From: Pararhizobium gei
GTDB lineage: Bacteria; Pseudomonadota; Alphaproteobacteria; Rhizobiales; Rhizobiaceae
Direction: 5' to 3'
Length of the DNA: 64,000 nucleotides
Assembly (NCBI RefSeq): GCF_029223885.1
Contig: NZ_CP119409.1
Span: 2,878,001 to 2,942,000 of the forward strand
In this document: one piece after another, positions 16,570 to 24,216 of the stretch
How positions within the stretch are numbered: position 1 is the first letter of the stretch
How the letters are laid out: the number at the start of each line of letters is the position of its first letter
The notes under the pieces: model-generated
Seen by the model: the letters and a program-made list of their open reading frames with translations, nothing else
Told to the model about the DNA's origin: nothing
The model's database searches: none
Program-made: the position numbers and the translations under genes

Positions 16570-18231
16570 CTAATCCAGATGGATATGCCCGATCCCTGTC
16601 TTGGCGATCTCGTCCAGAGATTCCCCGTAGCCCGCATCCGCATAGCGGATGACACCGAGCGCGGTGTCGTTGGTCAGCGCATGGCTTAGCCGTTCGGCTG
16701 CTGCCTCCGTGCCGTCCGCCACGACGGTGACGCCGCAGCTGGTCATGTAGCCGGCATAGCCGCCACCGCCGGAATGAACCACGACGAGATCTGCCATGGA
16801 GGAGCAGAGCAGCATCGCATCGAGAAGTGGCCAGTCGGCGATGGCATCGGAACCATCCTTCATCCGCTCGGTCATGATATTGGGATGGGCCATGGCACCG
16901 GCATCGAGATGATCGCGCGAGAAGGCGATCGGGCCTTTCAATTCGCCCGAGGCAACCAGCGCGTTGACCGCCACCGCCAGTTCCGTCCGCTCACCATGCC
17001 CGAGCCAGGCAATACGCGCCGGCAGGCCCTCGAAGGGCACGTTTTCCCTTGCTAGCCGGATCCAGTTGGTGACGATCCGGTTGTCGGGAAACATTTCCAG
17101 AAGCAGGTCGTCGATGCGGGCGATGTCGCTTTCCTCGCCCGACAGCGCCATCCAGCGGAACGGCCCGATGGCGCGGGCAAACAGCGGCCGGAGATAAGCC
17201 TCGGTGAAGATCGGGATATCGAAAGCATTGGCAACGCCGCCCTCGCGAGCCTGCGTTCGGATCAGATTGCCGTTGTCGAAGACTTCCGCGCCCTTCGCCT
17301 GAAATGCGAGCATCGCCCTCACATGATCGACGATCGAGGCGCGGCTGGCGGCCATCAACTGCCCTTGGCCCTCGACGCGCAGGCGCTTGACCTCGTCGAT
17401 GCTCATGCCTTTCGGCACATAGCCGTAGACCAGATCATGCGCTGACGTCTGGTCGGTGACGATATCCGGCACCACGCCGCGCCGTGCAATCTCGGGGTAA
17501 AGTGCTGCGGCATTGCCGACGAGGCCGATGGACGTTGCGCGCTTTTGCCTGACCGCCTGATCGATCATGGCCAGCGCCGTATCGAGGTCCGGCGCGATCT
17601 CTTCGAGGTAGCCAATTGCCTTGCGTTTCTCGGCGCGGACGGGATCGATGTCGATGCACAGGATCGCGGCACCCGCCATGCGTCCCGCCAGCGGCTGGGC
17701 TCCGCCCATGCCGCCAAGGCCGGCCGTCAGGATGAAGCGCCCGGCCAGATCGCCACCGAAGCGGTTTTCGGCGATCCGCATGAAAATCTCATAGGTCCCC
17801 TGGATGACGCCCTGGCTACCGATATATTGCCAGGCGCCCGCCGTCAGTCCGCCCCAGCAGATCAGCCCTTGGCGCTCCAGCTCATAAAACACCTCGGCCT
17901 TGGCCCACTGGCCAACGATGTTACAATTGGCCATGATCACCAGCGGCGCCCTGGCATGGGTCTTGAGCAACCCCACCGGCTTGCCGGACTGGATGATCAG
18001 CGTCTGGTCCTCGTCCATTTCGAGCAAGGTTTTTACAATCGCCCGATGAGCCGCCCAGTTGCGCGCGGCCTTGCCGAGTGCGGCATAGACGATCAGGTTC
18101 TCCGGGTCTTCGCCGACCGACAGAACGTTTTCCAGAAGCCGCAGCAACGCCTCCTGCCGCCAGCCCTTGGCGCGCAGCTCCGGGCCGCCGGGGATGGGAA
18201 AGTTCGGGTGACGGGGGTTTGGCTTGGGCAT
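16570..18231 (-). CDS. urocanase-family hydratase; probable thiourocanate hydratase
   Basis: A 553-residue homologue of urocanate hydratase (HutU), an NAD+-dependent enzyme that adds water to urocanate. The NAD site 'TAGLGGMGGAQPLAGRMAG' and 'TDQTSAHD' are intact. Other conserved blocks differ from standard HutU: 'VYGGIGRAARNW' reads VYAALGKAARNW, 'DYGNNIR' reads DNGNLIR, and 'HHGGGVGMGFSQHSG' reads HSGGGGYAGYMTSCG. In the same operon are a MIO-less lyase, a DUF917 desulfurase-like protein, a hydantoinase-like and a carbamoylase-like enzyme, and no imidazolonepropionase. I therefore infer thiourocanate as substrate. It is the last gene of the operon. Family is certain; substrate is an inference. 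Confidence 0.88.
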   Translation of the reverse strand: MPKPNPRHPNFPIPGGPELRAKGWRQEALLRLLENVLSVGEDPENLIVYAALGKAARNWAAHRAIVKTLLEMDEDQTLIIQSGKPVGLLKTHARAPLVIMANCNIVGQWAKAEVFYELERQGLICWGGLTAGAWQYIGSQGVIQGTYEIFMRIAENRFGGDLAGRFILTAGLGGMGGAQPLAGRMAGAAILCIDIDPVRAEKRKAIGYLEEIAPDLDTALAMIDQAVRQKRATSIGLVGNAAALYPEIARRGVVPDIVTDQTSAHDLVYGYVPKGMSIDEVKRLRVEGQGQLMAASRASIVDHVRAMLAFQAKGAEVFDNGNLIRTQAREGGVANAFDIPIFTEAYLRPLFARAIGPFRWMALSGEESDIARIDDLLLEMFPDNRIVTNWIRLARENVPFEGLPARIAWLGHGERTELAVAVNALVASGELKGPIAFSRDHLDAGAMAHPNIMTERMKDGSDAIADWPLLDAMLLCSSMADLVVVHSGGGGYAGYMTSCGVTVVADGTEAAAERLSHALTNDTALGVIRYADAGYGESLDEIAKTGIGHIHLD

Positions 18232-18235
18232 CGGG

Positions 18236-18778
18236 TTACCGCCTTGTATTTTTCAGCGCAACGTCCCGATCCCTTCGGAATTCGGTCAGCCACATTTTGA
18301 GGATGGAATAGTATTCGGCTGCAAACATGGTTCGTTCGACGAGATCAGCAGTGCCCTCGTCTGAATTCCGGAACGCAATGAGACGCACATAATCTTCATG
18401 ATCAAACTGCAGGATATGACTACCATCGTCAAAAGCGGCATCGCCATCGGGACACCAAATCAAGTTGTTTTCGCGGATAGCATCCTCGAAAGATGAACTA
18501 TCGCCAGCCTCTCCATAGAAATTCGCGAGATAGACATCAGCGATGTCTGCCGCCGCCAGCGAGAAAAGTTGTTCGCTTACATGCGAACCTCGCATCAGCA
18601 ATCTCTCTGCCACCTCATTAGCAGAGCAGCCCAAACAGGTCGCATCTTCCTCACGAACTCCAAACTGATTTCCTGAAATATGAACGACAAAAAAGCCAAC
18701 AGCCTGCTGTGCAACTGAGTCCACCGGAAACAAGATTTCGCTCTCAAGCGCGAACGTCTGCGCGTCTCCGACAATCAT
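18236..18778 (-). CDS. Imm42-like immunity-type protein (inserted orphan)
   Basis: A 180-residue acidic protein starting MIVGDAQTFALESEI, which resembles the start of the Imm42 family of polymorphic-toxin immunity proteins (MI-GD--xFAI pattern). Residues 45-60 hold a C-x-GC pattern. No toxin gene lies nearby. It is packed between the urocanase homologue (4 nt) and the DUF917 gene (2 nt) on the same strand, so it is co-transcribed with a catabolic operon to which it does not logically belong. The DNA is visibly richer in A+T than its neighbours, which suggests acquisition. Family call is tentative, from pattern only; an unrelated hypothetical protein is possible. Confidence 0.6.
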   Translation of the reverse strand: MIVGDAQTFALESEILFPVDSVAQQAVGFFVVHISGNQFGVREEDATCLGCSANEVAERLLMRGSHVSEQLFSLAAADIADVYLANFYGEAGDSSSFEDAIRENNLIWCPDGDAAFDDGSHILQFDHEDYVRLIAFRNSDEGTADLVERTMFAAEYYSILKMWLTEFRRDRDVALKNTRR

Positions 18779-18780
18779 CT

Positions 18781-19884
18781 CTAAGCTTGCCTCTGCTGAT
18801 CGAGCGCATACCGCGCCAACTCGATCCCCATCGCCTTCTCCACCGGCGGATAAACGCTCGGATCGAGCACGCTCGACGCCAGTGGAATGACCGTCTTCGG
18901 GACGTGCAGCACGAAGATCGTCATTCCCACCTGCAACTGCCCGACGCTCAACGGTTCTCCGTCCGGCGACAGCGTGGTGATGACATCAGGGAAAGTTGCA
19001 CGCCGGGTGCCGCCGGCATCCTCCACGGCCATATATTCGTTCATGATGTGGAGCACTGTCGAGCCATCGCCCCGGCCCAGAGTAACCGTGCCGATGTCGA
19101 AGGCTTCCCTGGTGTAGATAACGGATTTGTCGGTGATGACGCCTTCCGCGAGGATGGTGCCCTTGGTGGTTCTGGCGATCGTGTCGATGATGGCGCTGCC
19201 GCCCTTGCCCTCCGCGGCGATGATTGCCTCTCCCAGAGCCAAGGCAAGCGAAATCCCGCCGAGGGCGGCATTGTTTCGCACATAGGACGCGCGCAGCGGG
19301 TTGCGGCAGGACGCAATGAAGCCACCCGACATGTCGGAGGCCGTGCGCAGGATCGGCGAGACCTTGGCGGTGGCGCCGCGCGCAACAAGCTCGATGTAGC
19401 GGTTCTCGTCGCGATTGCCGCCAACGGCGGTCTGGATCATCTGTTCCGGCGAACCCGCCATGCCGATAGACCCCATGTCGCCTGTCGGATGCGCCCGCAT
19501 GTCACCCACGGCATCCAGCACCTTGGTGCCGAGGATGGCCGATGGCAGCCAGCCGTTCAGCGTCGAGGACTTGCCGTTCTGACCCACCATCAGCGCGGCG
19601 ACCTTTTCGCCTAGCGCCTCCTGCAGCAGTTCTACCGCCTTGACATAGTCGACACCCCGCATTTCCCAGGGTGTTGTCGATGCGGGTGCGCCGATTGCCG
19701 CAGCAGTCGCCACCCAGTCGTCATCGGAAAGCTCATCGATGGAAACCAGTTCCGGTTTGCCGATCGAGACGGCGGCATAGCCCAGCATGCGCCCGTGATC
19801 GGCCCAGCCGCCGCCCCCCGCCGCATAGACGGAGCCGCCCTTGACGGCTGCCTCGACATCCTTTTCCTTGAGTATCCGGCCCAT
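18781..19884 (-). CDS. DUF917 / S-methyl-thiohydantoin desulfurase family protein
   Basis: A 367-residue DUF917-family protein ('AAGGGGWADHGRMLGYAAV' N-terminal glycine loop, 'GEKVAALMVGQNGKSSTLNG', 'RAHPTGDMGSIGMAGSPEQ'). The family includes proteins named for desulfuration of thiohydantoins and often lies beside hydantoinases. Its ATG overlaps the stop of the carbamoylase gene by one base, so it is translationally coupled. In an ergothioneine route the product of thiourocanate hydration is 3-(5-oxo-2-thioxoimidazolidin-4-yl)propionate, a thiohydantoin; a desulfurase would turn it into hydantoin propionate plus sulfide. That function is inferred from family and neighbours. Confidence 0.85.
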   Translation of the reverse strand: MGRILKEKDVEAAVKGGSVYAAGGGGWADHGRMLGYAAVSIGKPELVSIDELSDDDWVATAAAIGAPASTTPWEMRGVDYVKAVELLQEALGEKVAALMVGQNGKSSTLNGWLPSAILGTKVLDAVGDMRAHPTGDMGSIGMAGSPEQMIQTAVGGNRDENRYIELVARGATAKVSPILRTASDMSGGFIASCRNPLRASYVRNNAALGGISLALALGEAIIAAEGKGGSAIIDTIARTTKGTILAEGVITDKSVIYTREAFDIGTVTLGRGDGSTVLHIMNEYMAVEDAGGTRRATFPDVITTLSPDGEPLSVGQLQVGMTIFVLHVPKTVIPLASSVLDPSVYPPVEKAMGIELARYALDQQRQA

Positions 19885-21152
19885 CAGCGTTCCCCTTGCA
19901 AATCCCTGTCCAATGTCCTGACCGCCTCGAACAGGACGGCTGTGCCCAGCGCAATGTCATCCGTTTCCGCCCATTCGTCCGACGTGTGGGAGCGACCGTC
20001 CCGGCAGGCGACGAAAATCATCGCGGCCCTGGCGATGCGCGCCATCCAGGCTGTATCGTGTCCGGCGCCGGACGCCATGCGGCGATGCGTGGCGCCCGTG
20101 TCTTCGCAGGCTTGCTCCAAAGCGTGCAGCACAGATGGATCGGAGGGTGTCGGAAAACTATCGGAAATCAGCTTTGGCGCGGCGATCGAGACGCCTGTTT
20201 CGCGTTGCACATCGACGGCAAGCTGATCGACCTCGACAATGAACCGCTCCATCTCGGGCCGCAGTTCGGCCCGCGCATCGATCAGCAGGCGCACCCGCGA
20301 CGGCACCACATTGGCGGCGTTCGGCTCTATCGAAAATTCCCCGACCGTTGCGGTAAAGTGCCCCTCGCCTCTGGAAAATTCTTTGCCAAGACGTTCGACC
20401 TCCCCGACCATCCGCGCAGCCGCCACCAGCGCATCGCGCCGGGCGCCCATCGGCGTCGTGCCCGCATGATCGGCCTGCCCCTCGAACAGAAGCTCGATCC
20501 GGGTGATGCCTGAGATGGCGGTGACGACGCCGATATCACAATGTTCGCTCTCCAGCACCGGCCCTTGCTCGATATGGAGTTCCAGAAAGGCTTTGATATC
20601 CGACCGCGTCTGCTGCGCCGGTCGCGACGGGTCACCGCCCATGTCGATCATGCCCTGGCGCAGCGTCAGGTCGCCCTGCATCCGGCTGAGCCATCCATCC
20701 GGAATCAAACCCGCCATTCCCCGGCTGCCGATGCAGGAGACGCCGAAGATCGAGACCTCCTCGGCAAGAAAATCGATGATCTCCAGATCATGATCGAGCC
20801 GGATGCCGGCGTCATCAAGGGATCGCGCCACTTCCAGCGCCGCCGCCACGCCGGCTATGCCGTCGAACCGCCCGCCTTCCGGCACCGTATCGGAATGGGA
20901 CCCGAGCATGATCGTGCCTAGCCCCGACCTGCGGCCCTTGCGGCGGCCGATCAGGTTTCCGGATGCATCGATCCGGGTTTCCAGCCCTGCCGCCCTGAAC
21001 CGTTCTTCCAGAAAGGCGCGACCTTCCAGAAACAGCGGAGTGAAGGCCCGGCGCGTATAGGGCCGGTCGGGCTCGGTGATGCGCGAAAGCCCCCTGATGG
21101 TATCCGATATGCGGGTCGCATCCACGGATAGGTTGGTTTTGATAGCCGCCAT
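19884..21152 (-). CDS. M20-family N-carbamoyl-amino-acid hydrolase / allantoate amidohydrolase-like
   Basis: A 422-residue zinc amidase of the hydantoinase/carbamoylase family. Metal and catalytic residues are visible in 'GSHSDTVPEGGRFDGIAG' (His, Asp), 'FLAEEVSIFG' (Glu pair), 'ELHIEQGPVLE' (bridging His), 'DHAGTTPMGARRDAL' (lid-domain His) and 'DGRSHTSDEWAE' (final His). Such enzymes hydrolyse the ureido group of N-carbamoyl-L-amino acids or allantoate. Start and stop overlap neighbours by one base on each side. In this operon it would turn N-carbamoylglutamate into glutamate, CO2 and ammonia (inferred). Confidence 0.93.
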   Translation of the reverse strand: MAAIKTNLSVDATRISDTIRGLSRITEPDRPYTRRAFTPLFLEGRAFLEERFRAAGLETRIDASGNLIGRRKGRRSGLGTIMLGSHSDTVPEGGRFDGIAGVAAALEVARSLDDAGIRLDHDLEIIDFLAEEVSIFGVSCIGSRGMAGLIPDGWLSRMQGDLTLRQGMIDMGGDPSRPAQQTRSDIKAFLELHIEQGPVLESEHCDIGVVTAISGITRIELLFEGQADHAGTTPMGARRDALVAAARMVGEVERLGKEFSRGEGHFTATVGEFSIEPNAANVVPSRVRLLIDARAELRPEMERFIVEVDQLAVDVQRETGVSIAAPKLISDSFPTPSDPSVLHALEQACEDTGATHRRMASGAGHDTAWMARIARAAMIFVACRDGRSHTSDEWAETDDIALGTAVLFEAVRTLDRDLQGER

Positions 21153-22531
21153 CAGCCGACCTCGCGCAACGGCAGGCTCGGGAGCGGGCGCACGAACAGG
21201 CCGCTGCCGGGCGCGGCAAGAACCGTTTTGCCGTCAAAAACCTGTATGCCGCGATTGTAGGTCGATGCAACCCGCCAAGGCAGGTGGATGCCGTTATAGG
21301 GCGACCAGCCAACGACGTTGTTGCCACTCGCCGCCGCGTCATAGGTATAGGGCTCCGGCGTCAGGACGGCGATGTCGGCGTCCTTGCCGACCTCAAGTGC
21401 GCCCTTCCGGTGATCGAGTCTGAAATGCCGCGCAGGGTTGCGCGACATCAATTCGGCAGCACGGGTCAGCGGGATGCCGCGCTCCAGCGAACCCTTGACG
21501 AAGAGCGGCACCATGACGTCAAGTCCCGGAACGCCGGAGGCATTGGCGAGCATGTCGGGATCGGTCTTACGATTTTCCGACCAGCTGACGTGGTCGGTCG
21601 AGACCATGGTGACATTGCCTGATGCCACATGCCGCCAGAGCTTTTCCACTTCAGCGCGGGGCCGGATCGGCGGGTTGATCTTCGCTTTGCCGCCCAGCCG
21701 CCGGACATCGTTTTCCTCATCGAGAACAAGGTAATGGATGCAGCACTCGATGGTGGCAGCGAACCCCTGTGCCCGATAGGCGGCAGCGATATCGTAGCCA
21801 CGGCCGACCGAGCAGTGCACCACATGGGCCGGGCAGCCGGTCGCAGCCCCCGTTTCGTAGATCTGGTTGGTGGCAAGCAATTCCGTCAGCGGCGGACGCG
21901 AGAGGCCATGGGCGCGATAGTCGGTGATCCCGGCCGTCTTGACCTTGTCGATTGCCGCCCGCACCGCTTCGTCGTCCTCGTTGTGAACGCCGGCCGAAAG
22001 CCCGGTCGGCGCAATTGCGGCGAAACACTCTTCCAGCAGGGCGGCCGGAATGCGCGGAAATCGTTTCGGATCGGTCCCGAATGTCGAGAATTTGAAAGCG
22101 GCGACACCGGCCTTCACCATTTCGGGGATGCGCGCCGGGCCTTCCTGCGGATCGATCGTGCCATATAGGGCGAAATCAACACGAGCCTGTCCGCCTGCAT
22201 GGGCGATCTTGCGCTGAACCGCCTCAGCCGAACAGACCAGATCGCCCTCGTCATAGGGCATATCGACGATCGTCGTGACGCCGCCGGCTGCGGCCGAGCG
22301 CGTCGACCAGATGAAATCCTCCTGATTCTTCTGGCTCAAGGAATGCACCTGCGCATCGATGGCGCCGGGCAGGATGAGGGCTTGCCCGAGATCGTGACGC
22401 TCCCGCCCGGCCGGCATGGCGCCCTGGCCGACCAGCGCGATCCTGCCATCAGCGACGGCGACAAAGCCGCCCTCGACGATCCTGTCCGGCAAAACCACGG
22501 TGCCCTTGAGAACGAGATCGAAATCGCTCAC
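21152..22531 (-). CDS. amidohydrolase-superfamily cyclic amidase (hydantoinase/allantoinase-like)
   Basis: A 459-residue TIM-barrel amidohydrolase related to allantoinase and dihydropyrimidinase, enzymes that open hydantoin-like rings. The expected metal ligands align with Lys147 ('AAFKFSTFG'), His183 ('GVHNEDDE'), His239 ('AHVVHCSVGRG') and Asp313 ('VSTDHVSW'). The first motif, normally Asp-x-His-x-His, reads Asp59-Ala-Gln61-Val-His63, so one alpha-metal ligand is changed to Gln. The gene is 12 nt after the lyase and overlaps the carbamoylase by one base. In this operon the likely substrate is hydantoin-5-propionate (inferred). Confidence 0.9.
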   Translation of the reverse strand: MSDFDLVLKGTVVLPDRIVEGGFVAVADGRIALVGQGAMPAGRERHDLGQALILPGAIDAQVHSLSQKNQEDFIWSTRSAAAGGVTTIVDMPYDEGDLVCSAEAVQRKIAHAGGQARVDFALYGTIDPQEGPARIPEMVKAGVAAFKFSTFGTDPKRFPRIPAALLEECFAAIAPTGLSAGVHNEDDEAVRAAIDKVKTAGITDYRAHGLSRPPLTELLATNQIYETGAATGCPAHVVHCSVGRGYDIAAAYRAQGFAATIECCIHYLVLDEENDVRRLGGKAKINPPIRPRAEVEKLWRHVASGNVTMVSTDHVSWSENRKTDPDMLANASGVPGLDVMVPLFVKGSLERGIPLTRAAELMSRNPARHFRLDHRKGALEVGKDADIAVLTPEPYTYDAAASGNNVVGWSPYNGIHLPWRVASTYNRGIQVFDGKTVLAAPGSGLFVRPLPSLPLREVG

Positions 22532-22543
22532 TACCGTATCTCC

Positions 22544-24082
22544 TTATTTTCCAAGTGCGAAGAAATCATCGAATTCCGGCATCGGCGCGGCCGCGACCAG
22601 CGCTTCGAGCAAGGCATCCGACGCAAACGCCCGATGCAGCGCCTCGATCTCCCGCGAGAGGGGACGATCCTTGAGGTAGATCGGACTGATGTCCCTGACC
22701 CTGTCATAGGCAATCTTCGTGACACCCTGCGGCTCATCGCCCAAAAGGTCGATCGCCTGTGCTGACAAAAGCGCCTCGATCGCCGCCATCTGGCGCATGT
22801 CGCGCACCTGGGTTTCCATGCGCTCGACGATCAGCGGCAGGAACGTCGCCTCCTCTTCCAGGCCGCCGGCAACGACGATCGACTGGGCCGACAAGGGCAG
22901 AGCCAGCGCCTGGACGCGCATATAGAGTTCGACCACGAGCTTCATCAAAGGCCCCAAGCCGCTCGCCACTTCGCCCGGTGCCACAAGATTGACCGGCAAG
23001 TTGCGGCGCACGCCGTTAGACAGCAGGATACAGCGGTTCAGCACATTGCGCGCCACATGGGAAAAAGCGATCTGCGCCGTCTCGATGTAAAGCGTCGTCG
23101 TCAGCGGCAGCGATGCGCCGGAGGCATGCACCTGGCCACCCAGAACGACCGGGTTGTCGTCCGAGAGATAGGTCGCATCGACAAGCCGTTCCGCAGCCAC
23201 CAGCAAGGTATCAACAGTCGCACCGAACACCTGCGCCGTCATCCGCAGGCTCAAGGGATCGTGGATGGCCGTCGGCAACGGCCAGTCGACGACATTAGAC
23301 TGGCCGTAGAGCCAGGACCCGACCAGCGCTTCGCCGCGCGTCGCAAGGGTTGCTGCAACGCGCCACGGATCGGCCGAGGCGCCAAGCGAGAGCGACGACA
23401 TCAGCCCGGTGGTCATCAGGACACGGATGGCGCCAGCGGCTTCGTGCAGCACGTCGGTCGCGGCGGCGAAGGCCGTTGCGTTGACGCTCAATGCCGCCAG
23501 CGCGTCGCGCGGCTGCATGACCAGCGGTTCCAGCCCGGCCCTCGCCAGCGCCTCCTCCGCCGGCAACAATTCCCCGGCGAAAAACGCCTCGCCAACGCCT
23601 GTCAGCACGGAAGCGACCTGCCCCATCAATCCAATATCGGCACATCCGATCGACCCGTGACGATGGACGGCGGGGATCACATTGCGCTCCAGAAGCGCGA
23701 GGAAAGCCTTGACCAGTTCCACGCTGCAGCCCGTATGGCCGCCGAGCGCGGTATTGATGCGAATGGCGATCGCCTTGCGGACGATTTCGGGCGAGAACAG
23801 TTCGCCGGTGCCGAAGTGATGCGCCCGGACGAGGGCGGCGGTGAATTCGGTAAGATCCCCCACCGTCCACAACCGGTCCTTCATTGAACCCACGCCGGTA
23901 TTGGCGCCGTAGACAGGCAGCCCCATGGCGATGCGGTCGGCAATGACCGAATGCGCCGCCTTCACTCTCCCGTAGGATTGCTCGGCGATGGCTGGAACGT
24001 ATCGGCCCGAACCAATCCTCTTCAGCGTCGAAAAATCGAGCGGGTTCCCCGTGAAGACGATGGTTCTGGCCGGTGCGTTCAT
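22544..24082 (-). CDS. HAL-family lyase lacking the MIO tripeptide; probable ergothionase
   Basis: A 512-residue member of the histidine/phenylalanine ammonia-lyase superfamily. Conserved features are 'VYGANTGVGSMKD' with the catalytic Tyr58, 'RINTALGGHTGCS', 'LSDDNPVV' and 'GSIG' before the cofactor site. In MIO enzymes the next residues are Ala-Ser-Gly, which cyclise to the cofactor; here they are Cys147-Ala148-Asp149, so MIO cannot form. A lyase of this family without MIO is what is expected of ergothionase, which expels trimethylamine, a good leaving group, from ergothioneine. Start at 24082 (MNAPART) fits the family; it is the first gene of the operon, divergent from the LysR gene. Function inferred from motif plus operon. 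Confidence 0.88.
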   Translation of the reverse strand: MNAPARTIVFTGNPLDFSTLKRIGSGRYVPAIAEQSYGRVKAAHSVIADRIAMGLPVYGANTGVGSMKDRLWTVGDLTEFTAALVRAHHFGTGELFSPEIVRKAIAIRINTALGGHTGCSVELVKAFLALLERNVIPAVHRHGSIGCADIGLMGQVASVLTGVGEAFFAGELLPAEEALARAGLEPLVMQPRDALAALSVNATAFAAATDVLHEAAGAIRVLMTTGLMSSLSLGASADPWRVAATLATRGEALVGSWLYGQSNVVDWPLPTAIHDPLSLRMTAQVFGATVDTLLVAAERLVDATYLSDDNPVVLGGQVHASGASLPLTTTLYIETAQIAFSHVARNVLNRCILLSNGVRRNLPVNLVAPGEVASGLGPLMKLVVELYMRVQALALPLSAQSIVVAGGLEEEATFLPLIVERMETQVRDMRQMAAIEALLSAQAIDLLGDEPQGVTKIAYDRVRDISPIYLKDRPLSREIEALHRAFASDALLEALVAAAPMPEFDDFFALGK

Positions 24083-24216
24083 GGATTGATTCAACCTCGT
24101 TGCCGGACATGCTATGCGCAATCGCAACGCCTGTGATATATCCCAAAAGCGGGACGGGTGATGCTGGTATCCGGACATTGAATTTAGCATATGCGGGAAA
24201 GGACGATGAGGCAGCC

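Noticed and set aside
16570..24082. Ordinary histidine utilisation (hut) operon
   Set aside because: The lyase lacks MIO residues, the urocanase homologue has changed motifs, there is no imidazolonepropionase or formiminoglutamate enzyme, and hydantoin-type enzymes are present instead.
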